Part shown: piece by piece, positions 16,397 through 26,873 of the stretch | Position numbering within the stretch: the first letter of the stretch is position 1 | Layout of the letters: every line of letters starts with the position of its first letter | Assembly (NCBI GenBank): GCA_018657885.1 | Contig: JABHWG010000113.1 | Coordinates: 1-32,839 of the forward strand | Direction: 5' to 3' | Length of the DNA: 32,839 nt | Source: Pelagibacteraceae bacterium | GTDB lineage: Bacteria > Pseudomonadota > Alphaproteobacteria > HIMB59 > GCA-002718135 | The notes under the pieces: model-generated | What the model saw: only the letters and a program-made list of their open reading frames with translations | The model's database searches: none | Told to the model about the DNA's origin: nothing | Position numbers and translations under genes: made by a program

Positions 16397-17977
16397 ATGA
16401 AAATATTTAAAATAAATATATTAGCTTTTTTAGTTACCTCATTATTTAGTTTTAGCATTTTTGCTGGGGGAACTCTAAGGCTAGACGAAGTTGCAATTGG
16501 GGAGGCGGACCCTGCAAAAGCTACCGACTTTGCTGATGGTATCATAATGGAGAATGTATATGACGCTCTTGTTACTGAACCTCAGGGTGGTGGACCAGTA
16601 ATTGGTAAACTAGCAAAGGACTGGGAAGTTAGCAATAATGGTACTACAATTACTTTTCATTTAAATGAAAATGTTAAATTCTCTAGTGGGAATGATATGA
16701 CTGCTGATGATGTAGTTTACTCTTATGAGAGATTAATGGGATTAAAACTTGGATGGTCATATCTTTTTGATGGTTGGGTTAAGGGAATAAAAAAAATAGA
16801 TAATCATAAAGTTCAATTTGAACTAAATGAACCTTACGCTCCTTTTATGTCCTCATTAGTTCGTTTTTATATTGTTGATTCAGAAACATTAAAAGCAAAT
16901 GAAAGTGATGGAGACTGGGGTCAGGAATATCTTCTTGCAAACTCAGCTGGTACAGGGGCATATTCAATTACTGCCCATGATCCAAATGTTGAAACAAGAA
17001 TGGCTAAAAACAATAACTATTTTTTAGGTATTGCTGAAATAGCTCCAAATGAAGCTATACTAAGATATAACTTAGATGCTCCAACTGTAAGAACTTTAAT
17101 TTCTAACGATGAGCATGACATAAGTAGTAACTGGCTACCTACAGATGTTAAAGCAGCAATTGCAGACTCTGGTGATAAGCTGGCAAAAGTAGTAAGTGCT
17201 GGTGGATGGTATTTTAAAATTAATACTACTAGAGCTCCATTAGATGATGTTAACTGTCGAAAGTCTCTTGCTTATGCACTTGATTATGACTCTCTTGTTG
17301 GAACTTTTCAAGTTACTGATGATATAGCTGCAGGTCAAAAAGCTAGAGGACCTATTCCTCAAGGAATGATTGGGTATTCTGATGATGTACCACTAGTGGA
17401 ATATAATTTAGATAAAGCTAAAGATTATTTATCTAAATGTAAGTACAGTGGTGATGATCTCAAAATTACTATTAATTGGATAGCAGAAGTTCCTTTTGAA
17501 GAATCATGGGCTCTAATTCTGCAACAAGGTGCTATGGCTATTGGTTATGAAGCTTCAGTAGAAACTTTACCATGGGCTGTTTTTACTGAGCAAGTTACTA
17601 AACCAGAAACAACACCAAATTTAAGTATTGTTGCAGTGCAGGCGCAGACACCTGATCCAGATGGATTAATATATAATATGTATCATTCTGCAGCAGCTGG
17701 TACTTGGCAATCTACTGAGTGGGTACAAGATGATAATATTGATTCAATGCTTAATGCTGGGAGAACAACGATTGATGGTCAAGAAAGAGTAGCCATCTAT
17801 GAAAGCTTTCAACAAGCTATTGTGGATATGCAACCAGACTTGTTCATTAGTGATTTAGTAACAGTATATGCTATGAGAGATGAAATCAATGCACCAACAC
17901 TTGAAGATTCAGCGACATATGGATTTTCAACTATGGCGCAAAACTTCTCTTTCAGATTAATGGAAGTTCCTAACTAA
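16397..17977 (+). CDS. ABC transporter substrate-binding protein, peptide/nickel/opine family (SBP family 5)
   Basis: A 526-residue periplasmic binding protein of the DppA/OppA family. The N terminus (Lys-rich start, then a hydrophobic stretch ending SIFA-GG) is a signal peptide with likely cleavage after about residue 23. Family segments include LAKDWEVSNNGTTITFHL, VKFSSGNDMTADDVVYSYER and GTGAYSI. The CRKSLAYALDYDSLV stretch matches the conserved central helix of the family. There is no lipobox Cys. The ligand could be a di- or oligopeptide, an opine or another small amide; the surrounding hyu genes suggest a cyclic amide or a peptide carrying one. It is separated from its permeases by a terminator-like hairpin, fitting the usual excess of binding protein over membrane parts. 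Confidence 0.93.
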   Translation: MKIFKINILAFLVTSLFSFSIFAGGTLRLDEVAIGEADPAKATDFADGIIMENVYDALVTEPQGGGPVIGKLAKDWEVSNNGTTITFHLNENVKFSSGNDMTADDVVYSYERLMGLKLGWSYLFDGWVKGIKKIDNHKVQFELNEPYAPFMSSLVRFYIVDSETLKANESDGDWGQEYLLANSAGTGAYSITAHDPNVETRMAKNNNYFLGIAEIAPNEAILRYNLDAPTVRTLISNDEHDISSNWLPTDVKAAIADSGDKLAKVVSAGGWYFKINTTRAPLDDVNCRKSLAYALDYDSLVGTFQVTDDIAAGQKARGPIPQGMIGYSDDVPLVEYNLDKAKDYLSKCKYSGDDLKITINWIAEVPFEESWALILQQGAMAIGYEASVETLPWAVFTEQVTKPETTPNLSIVAVQAQTPDPDGLIYNMYHSAAAGTWQSTEWVQDDNIDSMLNAGRTTIDGQERVAIYESFQQAIVDMQPDLFISDLVTVYAMRDEINAPTLEDSATYGFSTMAQNFSFRLMEVPN

Positions 17978-17987
17978 TATTATCTTT

Positions 17988-18021
17988 AAACCACCCTTTT
18001 TTAAGGGTGGTTTATTTTATT
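17988..18021 (+). terminator. Intra-operon terminator/attenuator hairpin
   Basis: An 11-bp perfect stem (AAACCACCCTT at 17988-17998 with AAGGGTGGTTT at 18003-18013) around a TTTT loop is followed by a T-rich tract (attttatttt). It lies between the binding-protein gene and the permeases. The next gene starts only 14 bases after the stem and has no clear promoter, so partial read-through is likely. Confidence 0.8.
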
Positions 18022-18026
18022 TTACA

Positions 18027-19046
18027 TTGAACATTAAACTTTATTTATTACGAAGATTTTATAGTGCAGCAATTGTATTAATTGGTGTTTCAATATTAAT
18101 ATTTATCATTGCCAGAATGATACCTGGTGACCCTGCAAGGATGGCATTAGGGCCAACAGCTACTCAAGAAATGGTTGAGAAATATAGAGATAAATTGCAC
18201 TTAAATGACCCTATTCATATTCAATATTGGTTTTTTATTAAAGGCATCACAAAGGGTGATTTAGGAGAATCAGTTTATACTAAAAGAAAAGTAACCACTG
18301 ATGTATCTACATACTTTCCAGCAACTCTAGAATTAATTATTTTTGCTTCTCTAATTATGATTTTTGTAGGAGTCCCTTTAGGGATATTAGCAGGAAGATT
18401 TAAAGACAAAGCAATAGACAATATATCAAGATTTATTTCCTTACTTGGGGTTGTTACACCCAGTTTTGTTTGGGCAGTTTTTCTTATGATTATTTTTGCT
18501 TTTTATTTAGATATTTTACCTGTTGCTGGCAGATTATCACAAGATACTGTTGCTCCTGAAAGAATAACAGGTCTGATAATTCTTGATAGCATCATTAGAG
18601 GTCAATTTAATGTAACGATTGATGCATTAAAACATATTATATTACCTGCTCTTGCTCTTTCACTTGGTGCTCTAGGACAAGCCTCGAGATTAACAAGGTC
18701 AAATATTACTGAGGTCTATGATAAACAATATATAGAAATGGCGAGAGCATATGGTTACAATGAATTTAAAATTGCAACTAAATACGCTCTTAAACCTGCT
18801 ATGATTCCGACTTTAACTATATTAGGTTTAGATTTTGCGGCTATGTTGGGAAATGCTTTTCTTGTAGAGTTTGTTTTTGCATGGCCAGGTATTGCCAAAT
18901 ATGGGGTTCAAGCAATTTTATATAAAGACCTTAATGCAATTACTGCCACAACAATGATAATAGCTACTTTCTTTGTTTTTACAAATTTAATTGTTGATTT
19001 AATAGTGGCATATCTAAATCCAAAAATTAGATTGAGTGGAAAATAA
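18027..19046 (+). CDS. ABC transporter permease, DppB/OppB type
   Basis: A 339-residue inner-membrane permease. The N terminus MNIKLYLLRRFYSAAIVL matches the family's YLLRR lead into the first membrane helix (about 11-31), followed by IPGDPARMALG. The ATPase-docking EAA loop is MARAYGYNEFKIATKYALKP (about 238-257). Five further hydrophobic segments follow the family pattern. The start is a TTG at 18027 with no obvious ribosome binding site; no ATG lies before the first helix, so TTG is kept with some doubt. It overlaps the next permease by one base (TAATG). Confidence 0.92.
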   Translation: MNIKLYLLRRFYSAAIVLIGVSILIFIIARMIPGDPARMALGPTATQEMVEKYRDKLHLNDPIHIQYWFFIKGITKGDLGESVYTKRKVTTDVSTYFPATLELIIFASLIMIFVGVPLGILAGRFKDKAIDNISRFISLLGVVTPSFVWAVFLMIIFAFYLDILPVAGRLSQDTVAPERITGLIILDSIIRGQFNVTIDALKHIILPALALSLGALGQASRLTRSNITEVYDKQYIEMARAYGYNEFKIATKYALKPAMIPTLTILGLDFAAMLGNAFLVEFVFAWPGIAKYGVQAILYKDLNAITATTMIIATFFVFTNLIVDLIVAYLNPKIRLSGK

Positions 19047-19891
19047 TGAAATTATTCAAATCTAGAGGCTGGTATAAATTTTCTAAAAATCCACTTTCTG
19101 TTTTAGGCTTATTAATTGTTTCATTAATAGTTTTGATGGCAGTATTTGCAAATTATTTAACTCCATTTCCTGAGCATGCAGGGCCTTTTGTAGATATACC
19201 AAATAAAATTAAATCTCCTTCATCAACTTACTTTTTCGGTACTGACAAGATTGGAAGGGACTCTTTTTCAAGGATAATTTTTGGATACAGAACATCGCTA
19301 TATTTAGGTGTAATTGTTTTATGCATTGCTGTTCCAATTGGAACAAGTCTTGGTTTAGTTGCTGGATATTTTGGAGGAAAAATAGATGCTATAATAATGA
19401 GAATAACAGATATTTTTTTATCAATTCCTCCACTTGTATTAGCTTTATCAATAATGGCATTTTTAAAACCTACTTTAACTAACGCCATGATAGCTGTATC
19501 AATGATGTGGTGGCCTTGGTATACTCGACTAGTCTATAATTTAACAAGATCTATTAAAAATGAAGGTTTTGTTGTTTCTGCTAGAATAGTTGGCGCTTCT
19601 AATTTTCATATTATTTTTAAAGAAATTTTACCTAATTGTAGCGCTTCACTAATTACAAAAATTACCTTGGATATGGGCTTTGTTATCTTAATAGGCTCAT
19701 CTCTTAGTTTTTTAGGCTTGGGTGTTCAACCTCCCACTCCAGATTTAGGGACAATGGTTTCACAAGGATCAAAATATTTACCTGATATTTGGTGGTTGTC
19801 AGTATTTCCTGGTCTAGCAATTTTAGTCATAGTACTTGGTTTTAACTTGTTAGGGGATGGTCTTAAAGATTTATTCGATGTAGAGTTATGA
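19046..19891 (+). CDS. ABC transporter permease, DppC/OppC type
   Basis: A 281-residue second permease. After one N-terminal membrane helix (about 18-37) and a periplasmic loop comes the family signature FFGTDKIGRDSFSRIIFG (about 63-80), then four to five helices. The EAA loop is SARIVGASNFHIIFKEILPN, and FLGLGVQPPTPDLGTMV near the C terminus is diagnostic of DppC-type subunits. Start and stop codons overlap the neighbours on both sides (one base upstream, an ATGA overlap downstream), so translation of the transport genes is tightly coupled. Confidence 0.94.
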   Translation: MKLFKSRGWYKFSKNPLSVLGLLIVSLIVLMAVFANYLTPFPEHAGPFVDIPNKIKSPSSTYFFGTDKIGRDSFSRIIFGYRTSLYLGVIVLCIAVPIGTSLGLVAGYFGGKIDAIIMRITDIFLSIPPLVLALSIMAFLKPTLTNAMIAVSMMWWPWYTRLVYNLTRSIKNEGFVVSARIVGASNFHIIFKEILPNCSASLITKITLDMGFVILIGSSLSFLGLGVQPPTPDLGTMVSQGSKYLPDIWWLSVFPGLAILVIVLGFNLLGDGLKDLFDVEL

Positions 19892-20742
19892 CAATACTTT
19901 CTATTAAAAATCTAGAGGTTAAATTTAAGCATTTTGAAGGAATTACAACTGCACTAAAAAAAATATCATTAAATATAAAACATGGTGAAAAAGTTGCATT
20001 GGTAGGAGAATCTGGTTCTGGTAAATCTGTTACAGCTAGAATGATATTAGGATTATTATCTAATCCAAATATTAAAAAAAGTGGAGAAATATTTTTCGAA
20101 AACAAAGACCTTTTGAAAGAAAGTAGTTCACAAATAAAAAAAATTCGAGGTAACGATATATCAATGATTTTTCAAGACCCAGTCTCATCCATGAATCCCT
20201 TTTTTACTGTAAGAAAGCAAATGTTACAGGCACTAGAAAATCATAACAAAAACTATGATAAAAAAAATATAGATGAATATTTTATTAATCTTCTTCGTGA
20301 TGTAAAAATTGAAGACCCTCAAAGAGTTCTTAATTCATACGCTTTCCAATTAAGTGGGGGTATGGCTCAGAGAGTAATGATCAGTATGGCTATGATTAAC
20401 AAGCCAAAATTAATACTCGCAGATGAACCTACAACCGCTTTAGATGTTACGGTTCAAAAAACAGTATTAAAAATAATGAAAGAAATAATTAGTCAAAAAA
20501 AAATGTCTATGTTGTTGATTAGTCACAACTTGGGGGTTGTAAGAGAATTTGCTGATAGAATTTATGTAATTTATCAAGGATCGATTTTAGAAGAAGGAAC
20601 CACTGAGCAAATTTTTAATTCACCAGGACATATTTATACACAAACACTTTTACGAGCTATTCCTAAAATCAATAGTTCACAACTACCTAGTCTTAATGCT
20701 GAAAATATTAATTATTTAAGCCAACCTAAATTTACTCATTAG
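19888..20742 (+). CDS. ABC transporter ATP-binding protein, DppD/OppD type
   Basis: A 284-residue ATPase. Walker A GESGSGKS (40-47), Q-loop FQDP (Gln96), signature LSGGMAQR (155-162), Walker B LILADEP (175-181) and H-loop His213 are intact, so it should be active. It is shorter than typical DppD proteins (E. coli DppD about 327 residues): the C terminus stops after PKINSSQLPSLN and lacks the usual extension with its Cys motif. This suggests a trimmed subunit, not a broken one, since the core is whole and the second ATPase is also short. Confidence 0.94.
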   Translation: MTILSIKNLEVKFKHFEGITTALKKISLNIKHGEKVALVGESGSGKSVTARMILGLLSNPNIKKSGEIFFENKDLLKESSSQIKKIRGNDISMIFQDPVSSMNPFFTVRKQMLQALENHNKNYDKKNIDEYFINLLRDVKIEDPQRVLNSYAFQLSGGMAQRVMISMAMINKPKLILADEPTTALDVTVQKTVLKIMKEIISQKKMSMLLISHNLGVVREFADRIYVIYQGSILEEGTTEQIFNSPGHIYTQTLLRAIPKINSSQLPSLNAENINYLSQPKFTH

Positions 20743-20744
20743 AT

Positions 20745-21527
20745 ATGTCAGAACCTTTATTAAAAATACAAAATGTTAAAAAAATTTTTAAAGTAGGCTT
20801 TTCTAATGTTATTGCTGTAAACGATGTTAGCTTTAATATTGAAAAACATGACTCAGTGTCAATTGTGGGAGAGTCAGGATCAGGTAAAACAACTTTAGCA
20901 AATTTAATTCTTGGGATTGAAGAACCCACCGCTGGTACAATTTTATATAATGACAAAAAAATTAATTTTAACGATAAAGGATTAAGAAAAAAAATTCAAT
21001 TCGTTCAACAAAATCCCTTATCATCTCTAAATCCAAAAAAAACCATTTATCAAACTTTAGAATTACCACTTAAAATTCATAATATTTGTCCTCGAGAAGA
21101 TGTAAAAAGTAAAATAATAGAATTATTAAGATATGTTGATTTAGATCAAAGTTACCTGGAGAGACATCCATATTCTTTATCAGGTGGGCAAAGACAACGA
21201 ATATCAGTGGCAAGAGCTCTAGCTTGTGAACCAGAAATAATAATTTTTGATGAACCTACTTCCGCTTTGGATGTTTTAATTCAATTAAAAATTCTAAACT
21301 TACTTGCTGAAATTAAAGAAAAACTAAATCTTACATATATTTTTATCACTCATGATCTGGCAGTAGTAAGAAATATTTCAGATAAAACAATAGTTATGAA
21401 TAAAGGAAATATAGTTGAAATGAATGATACACAAAAGGTGTTTGAGTCTCCAAAACAAGAATATACAAAAGAATTAATAAGATCAATTCCAACAATTACT
21501 GATGAAGAGGAGGCTGCAAAACCATGA
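20745..21527 (+). CDS. ABC transporter ATP-binding protein, DppF/OppF type
   Basis: A 260-residue ATPase that pairs with the preceding one. Walker A GESGSGKTT (42-50), LSGGQRQR (145-152), Walker B IIIFDEP (165-171) and H-loop His203 are all present. E. coli DppF has about 334 residues; here the protein ends shortly after the nucleotide-binding domain (SIPTITDEEEAAKP) and has no C-terminal oligopeptide-type extension. It starts two bases after the previous stop and overlaps the GAF gene by four bases (ATGA). Confidence 0.94.
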   Translation: MSEPLLKIQNVKKIFKVGFSNVIAVNDVSFNIEKHDSVSIVGESGSGKTTLANLILGIEEPTAGTILYNDKKINFNDKGLRKKIQFVQQNPLSSLNPKKTIYQTLELPLKIHNICPREDVKSKIIELLRYVDLDQSYLERHPYSLSGGQRQRISVARALACEPEIIIFDEPTSALDVLIQLKILNLLAEIKEKLNLTYIFITHDLAVVRNISDKTIVMNKGNIVEMNDTQKVFESPKQEYTKELIRSIPTITDEEEAAKP

Positions 21528-22012
21528 ATAAATTAGAAAAAGAAATTTATAATATTTATTTAAAATATGAGAGCCATGAAACTGTCATTAAAAAAGTAGT
21601 TGCATTAATACGCAAAGAAATAGGTTTCAAGTTATTAACTTTCATGATTTTTAGTAACAATCAAAAATTTGCAAAAAGAATATATTCTTCAGATGAAAAT
21701 AAATATCCAATTGGCAAATCTAAAAAATTACCAAACAATTATTGGGCTGTTATGACTGTACAAAAAAGACGCTCTTTTATTGGTAATAACAAAAAAATAA
21801 TAGAAAAATATTTTTATGATCATAAAATCATTACTTCACTTGGCTGTGAAGCAATTCTTAATCAAGTTGTAACTTATAATAAAAAAACTATCGGATGTAT
21901 TAATATTTTACACAAAAAAAACTATTTTACAAAAATACATCAAGAGAAAATGAATATTATTTCAAAGTGTGTAGTGGCTCTTTTCTTAGATAAACAAAAG
22001 GAAATTAAATAA
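21524..22012 (+). CDS. Stand-alone GAF-domain protein
   Basis: A 162-residue cytoplasmic protein made almost wholly of one GAF-like domain: an N-terminal helix, a LIRKEIGFKLLTFMIFS strand, and the C-terminal core LGCEAILNQVVTYNKKTIGCINILH with its usual strand-turn-strand shape. GAF domains bind small molecules. No output domain (kinase, cyclase, helix-turn-helix) is attached. Start overlaps the ATPase gene by four bases and stop overlaps the M24 gene by one, so it belongs to the operon. It may sense the imported compound or help handle it; this is inference from context only. Confidence 0.7.
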   Translation: MNKLEKEIYNIYLKYESHETVIKKVVALIRKEIGFKLLTFMIFSNNQKFAKRIYSSDENKYPIGKSKKLPNNYWAVMTVQKRRSFIGNNKKIIEKYFYDHKIITSLGCEAILNQVVTYNKKTIGCINILHKKNYFTKIHQEKMNIISKCVVALFLDKQKEIK

Positions 22013-23115
22013 TGAATAATAGAGTAGAAAAAATTTATAAAATTCTTGATAATTCAAACCTAGATGCTGTAGCATTAGTCCCAGGATCAAACTTTAAATA
22101 CATAACTGGTGGAAATTTTCATCTGATGGAAAGGCCTACAACTCTAATAATTACTAAAAAAAGAGAATTAATTGCTATTCTGCCATCATTAGAAGTTGAC
22201 AGTTTTAATAAACTTGGTCTTTCTGCAAATGTAATAAGCTGGCATGATAAAAATGGTTACAACGATGCATTTAAAGAAGCGAGTGAAATTATTGGAGATA
22301 TAAAAATAATAGGCGTCGAAGGACAAAGAATCAGATTTTTTGAAACAGAAGCCTTTAAAGAAAATTTTTCTAAAATAACTCTATTAAACTTTCACAAGGA
22401 AATATCTTCCATAAGACTTAATAAAGATAAAGAAGAGGTAGATTATTTAAGTAAAGCAATTAATATTTCTGAAGTTTCTCTAGAAAACACCTTAAATTAT
22501 ATAAAAATTGGGATGAGTGAACTTGAGGTTAAACAGTTTCTAATCCAGCAACTATATCAAAATGGGGCTGAAGGTATTTCTTTTGATCCAATTGTATTAA
22601 GTGCTGCAAATTCTGCTCTTCCTCATGGACATTCCTCTGAAAATAATAAATTAAAAAAAGGTGATGCCATTTTATTTGATTTTGGAGGAACATACCAAGG
22701 TTTCAATGCAGACATTACAAGAACTTTTTTTCTAGAAGAAATAAATGAAATACAAAAAAATGTTTACAATAACGTACTTGAAGCAAATTTAATTGGAATT
22801 AAAAATTCAATTATACCTAAAACTATGCATGAAATTGATGACTCAACTACTAATGTTTTAGAAAATGGAGGATTTAAAGAATTTATTGTCCATAAAACTG
22901 GACATGGTTTAGGTTTAGATGTGCATGAAGATCCATATATCGTAAGAGGTAATCACTCTAGCTTAGAAGAAGGCATGATAATTACAATAGAGCCAGGCCT
23001 CTATTTACCTGGTAAATTTGGAATAAGAATAGAAGATGATGTTTTGATTACAGACAACTCTCCAAATGTTCTTACAAATTTTTCTAAAGAAATAAGAATA
23101 ATAAAAAATGATTAA
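22012..23115 (+). CDS. M24 family metallopeptidase (Xaa-Pro peptidase / creatinase-like)
   Basis: A 367-residue cytoplasmic pita-bread-fold hydrolase. An N-terminal creatinase-like domain (about 1-130) precedes the M24 domain. All five dinuclear metal ligands are visible: Asp223 (LFDFGG), Asp234 (NADITRTF), His298 (KTGHGLGLD), Glu327 (TIEPG) and Glu341 (IEDD); His205 (LPHGH) matches the conserved substrate-binding His. The family covers Xaa-Pro dipeptidases and aminopeptidases, and also creatinase and ectoine hydrolase, so a non-peptide amide substrate is possible. Placed after the importer and before lacI (eight-base overlap), it probably acts on the imported compound or its ring-opened product. 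Confidence 0.88.
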   Translation: MNNRVEKIYKILDNSNLDAVALVPGSNFKYITGGNFHLMERPTTLIITKKRELIAILPSLEVDSFNKLGLSANVISWHDKNGYNDAFKEASEIIGDIKIIGVEGQRIRFFETEAFKENFSKITLLNFHKEISSIRLNKDKEEVDYLSKAINISEVSLENTLNYIKIGMSELEVKQFLIQQLYQNGAEGISFDPIVLSAANSALPHGHSSENNKLKKGDAILFDFGGTYQGFNADITRTFFLEEINEIQKNVYNNVLEANLIGIKNSIIPKTMHEIDDSTTNVLENGGFKEFIVHKTGHGLGLDVHEDPYIVRGNHSSLEEGMIITIEPGLYLPGKFGIRIEDDVLITDNSPNVLTNFSKEIRIIKND

Positions 23116-24124
23116 AAAAAATGCAACAATCATTGATGTGGCAAAACTTGCTAATGTAGGGACGATGAGTGTTTCAAGATTTTTTAAAAATTCTTCACTT
23201 GTTTCTCCACAACTTCAGAATAGAATAAGTGAGGCAGCAAAAAATTTATCCTATACCCCAAATCCTATTGCGTCATCTCTTGCCTCCAGAAACACAAAAA
23301 TAATTCCTATTTATATTCCATATCTTCGATTTGCAGCTATTCATTATATGAGAAGTATAAACAAAGTTTTACACAAACAAGGTTTTCAAAATTTTTTACT
23401 TAGCAATGACGGTATATCAAGCGAAGAAAAAATATTTGAAAATATACTAAAATGGAACCCTCAAGGATTAATAATAGTGGGAAATATTACTTCACGAAAT
23501 GTCAGAAAAAAACTTATGGAAATAAAAATTCCTTTGGTAGAAACAGCTACAAGTAATCCAGTAGATACATTTGTTGGTGTTGACTATGAAAATGCTGGTG
23601 TTCGTATGGCAGATTATTTGATAAAAAAAAATTATAATAACATTGCTTTTGTTGGAACAAGTTTGGAGTCTAAATCTTTACACACTTCTCTTATCTATAA
23701 AGGCTTTAAGAAAACAATTCAAAAACACGGTATGAAAATTAGTCAATTAATAAACTATAAGGAAAAAGAAAAAGACAATCTGCTAACAAAGAGTCAAAAT
23801 CCTGGTGCAGACTCTATGAGTAAAATTATTTCCTCTAAAGAAAAAATTGACGTAGTTGTTTATGCAGATGACTTATTTGCTTTAGATGCTCATATTTTTT
23901 GTAAAAAAAATAATATTAAAATAAAAAAAGATATTAGTCTTTCAACTTTTAGTGGAACTATACCTGAAATATTCGATGTTAATCCATCAATTACATCCAT
24001 AGATATGGATCATAAAAAAGTAGGTTTACTTGCTGCAGAATTATTAATTAAAAAATTAAATAATAAAACTCATAAAAAAATTAACTACATTGAATCCAAT
24101 TTTATTATTGGAGGAAGTGCATAA
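23108..24124 (+). CDS. LacI-family transcriptional regulator of the hyu/ABC island
   Basis: A 338-residue LacI/GalR-type regulator. Helix-turn-helix TIIDVAKLANVGTMSVSRFF lies at about 7-26, the hinge region SYTPNPIASSLASRNT at about 48-63, and a periplasmic-binding-protein-like effector domain follows (GVDYENAGVRMADYLI, and a C-terminal SIDMDHKKVGLLAAELLIKK). It is the last gene of the transport operon, overlapping the M24 gene by eight bases. Two identical LacI-type palindromes upstream of hyuA1/hyuB3 and of the binding protein are its likely operators, giving coordinated and autogenous control. The inducer is unknown; it is presumably the imported compound or a breakdown product. It ends 18 bases from convergent atpC. 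Confidence 0.92.
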   Translation: MIKKNATIIDVAKLANVGTMSVSRFFKNSSLVSPQLQNRISEAAKNLSYTPNPIASSLASRNTKIIPIYIPYLRFAAIHYMRSINKVLHKQGFQNFLLSNDGISSEEKIFENILKWNPQGLIIVGNITSRNVRKKLMEIKIPLVETATSNPVDTFVGVDYENAGVRMADYLIKKNYNNIAFVGTSLESKSLHTSLIYKGFKKTIQKHGMKISQLINYKEKEKDNLLTKSQNPGADSMSKIISSKEKIDVVVYADDLFALDAHIFCKKNNIKIKKDISLSTFSGTIPEIFDVNPSITSIDMDHKKVGLLAAELLIKKLNNKTHKKINYIESNFIIGGSA

Positions 24125-24142
24125 ATATTTATTATAATTTAT

Positions 24143-24540
24143 TTATATTTTTTCGTAAAAATTTGAATTGAGAGCATCAATTTTTGCTTGAGCTATGATC
24201 ATTTGTTCATTAACTTTATCTGTTTCTTGTCCTTCAAGCTCTTGAATTTCTTTTTCAATAGCTGACTTTTCAAGTGTGTTTATTTCATCAACACTCTCCG
24301 CAAGAACTATACATTTCTCTGGATTAACTTCAGCAAAACCGCCAGACACGAAAAAAGATTTTAATAAGTTTTTACCTTCGCCGTAAACCATTACTCTGCC
24401 TGGTCTTAATGAAGACATTACTTTGCTGTGTCCAGGAAGAACGCCAAAATCGCCATCCTTTCCTGGAACAATAATCATTCCTACCTCATCATTAAAGATA
24501 AGGTTTTCAGGTGAAACTAAATCAAACGAAATTGTTGTCA

Positions 24541-24541
<1 letters not shown>
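24143..24541 (-). CDS. atpC: ATP synthase F1 epsilon subunit
   Basis: A 132-residue subunit of the rotor stalk of F1. The N-terminal beta-sandwich shows SFDLVSPENLIF, IIVPGKDGDFGVLPGHSKVMSSLRPG and FFVSGGFAEV, followed by a helical C-terminal region (EIQELEGQETDKVNEQMIIA). The ATG overlaps the stop of atpD by one base. It is the last gene of the atp cluster; no clear terminator hairpin follows in the 18-base gap to the convergent lacI gene. Confidence 0.96.
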
Positions 24542-26870
<2,329 letters not shown>

Positions 26871-26873
26871 TAA

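Noticed and set aside
24121-24132. ATAAATATTTAT palindrome between lacI and atpC as a bidirectional terminator
   Set aside because: Only A and T, no loop and no stable stem; such symmetry is common by chance in this AT-rich DNA.
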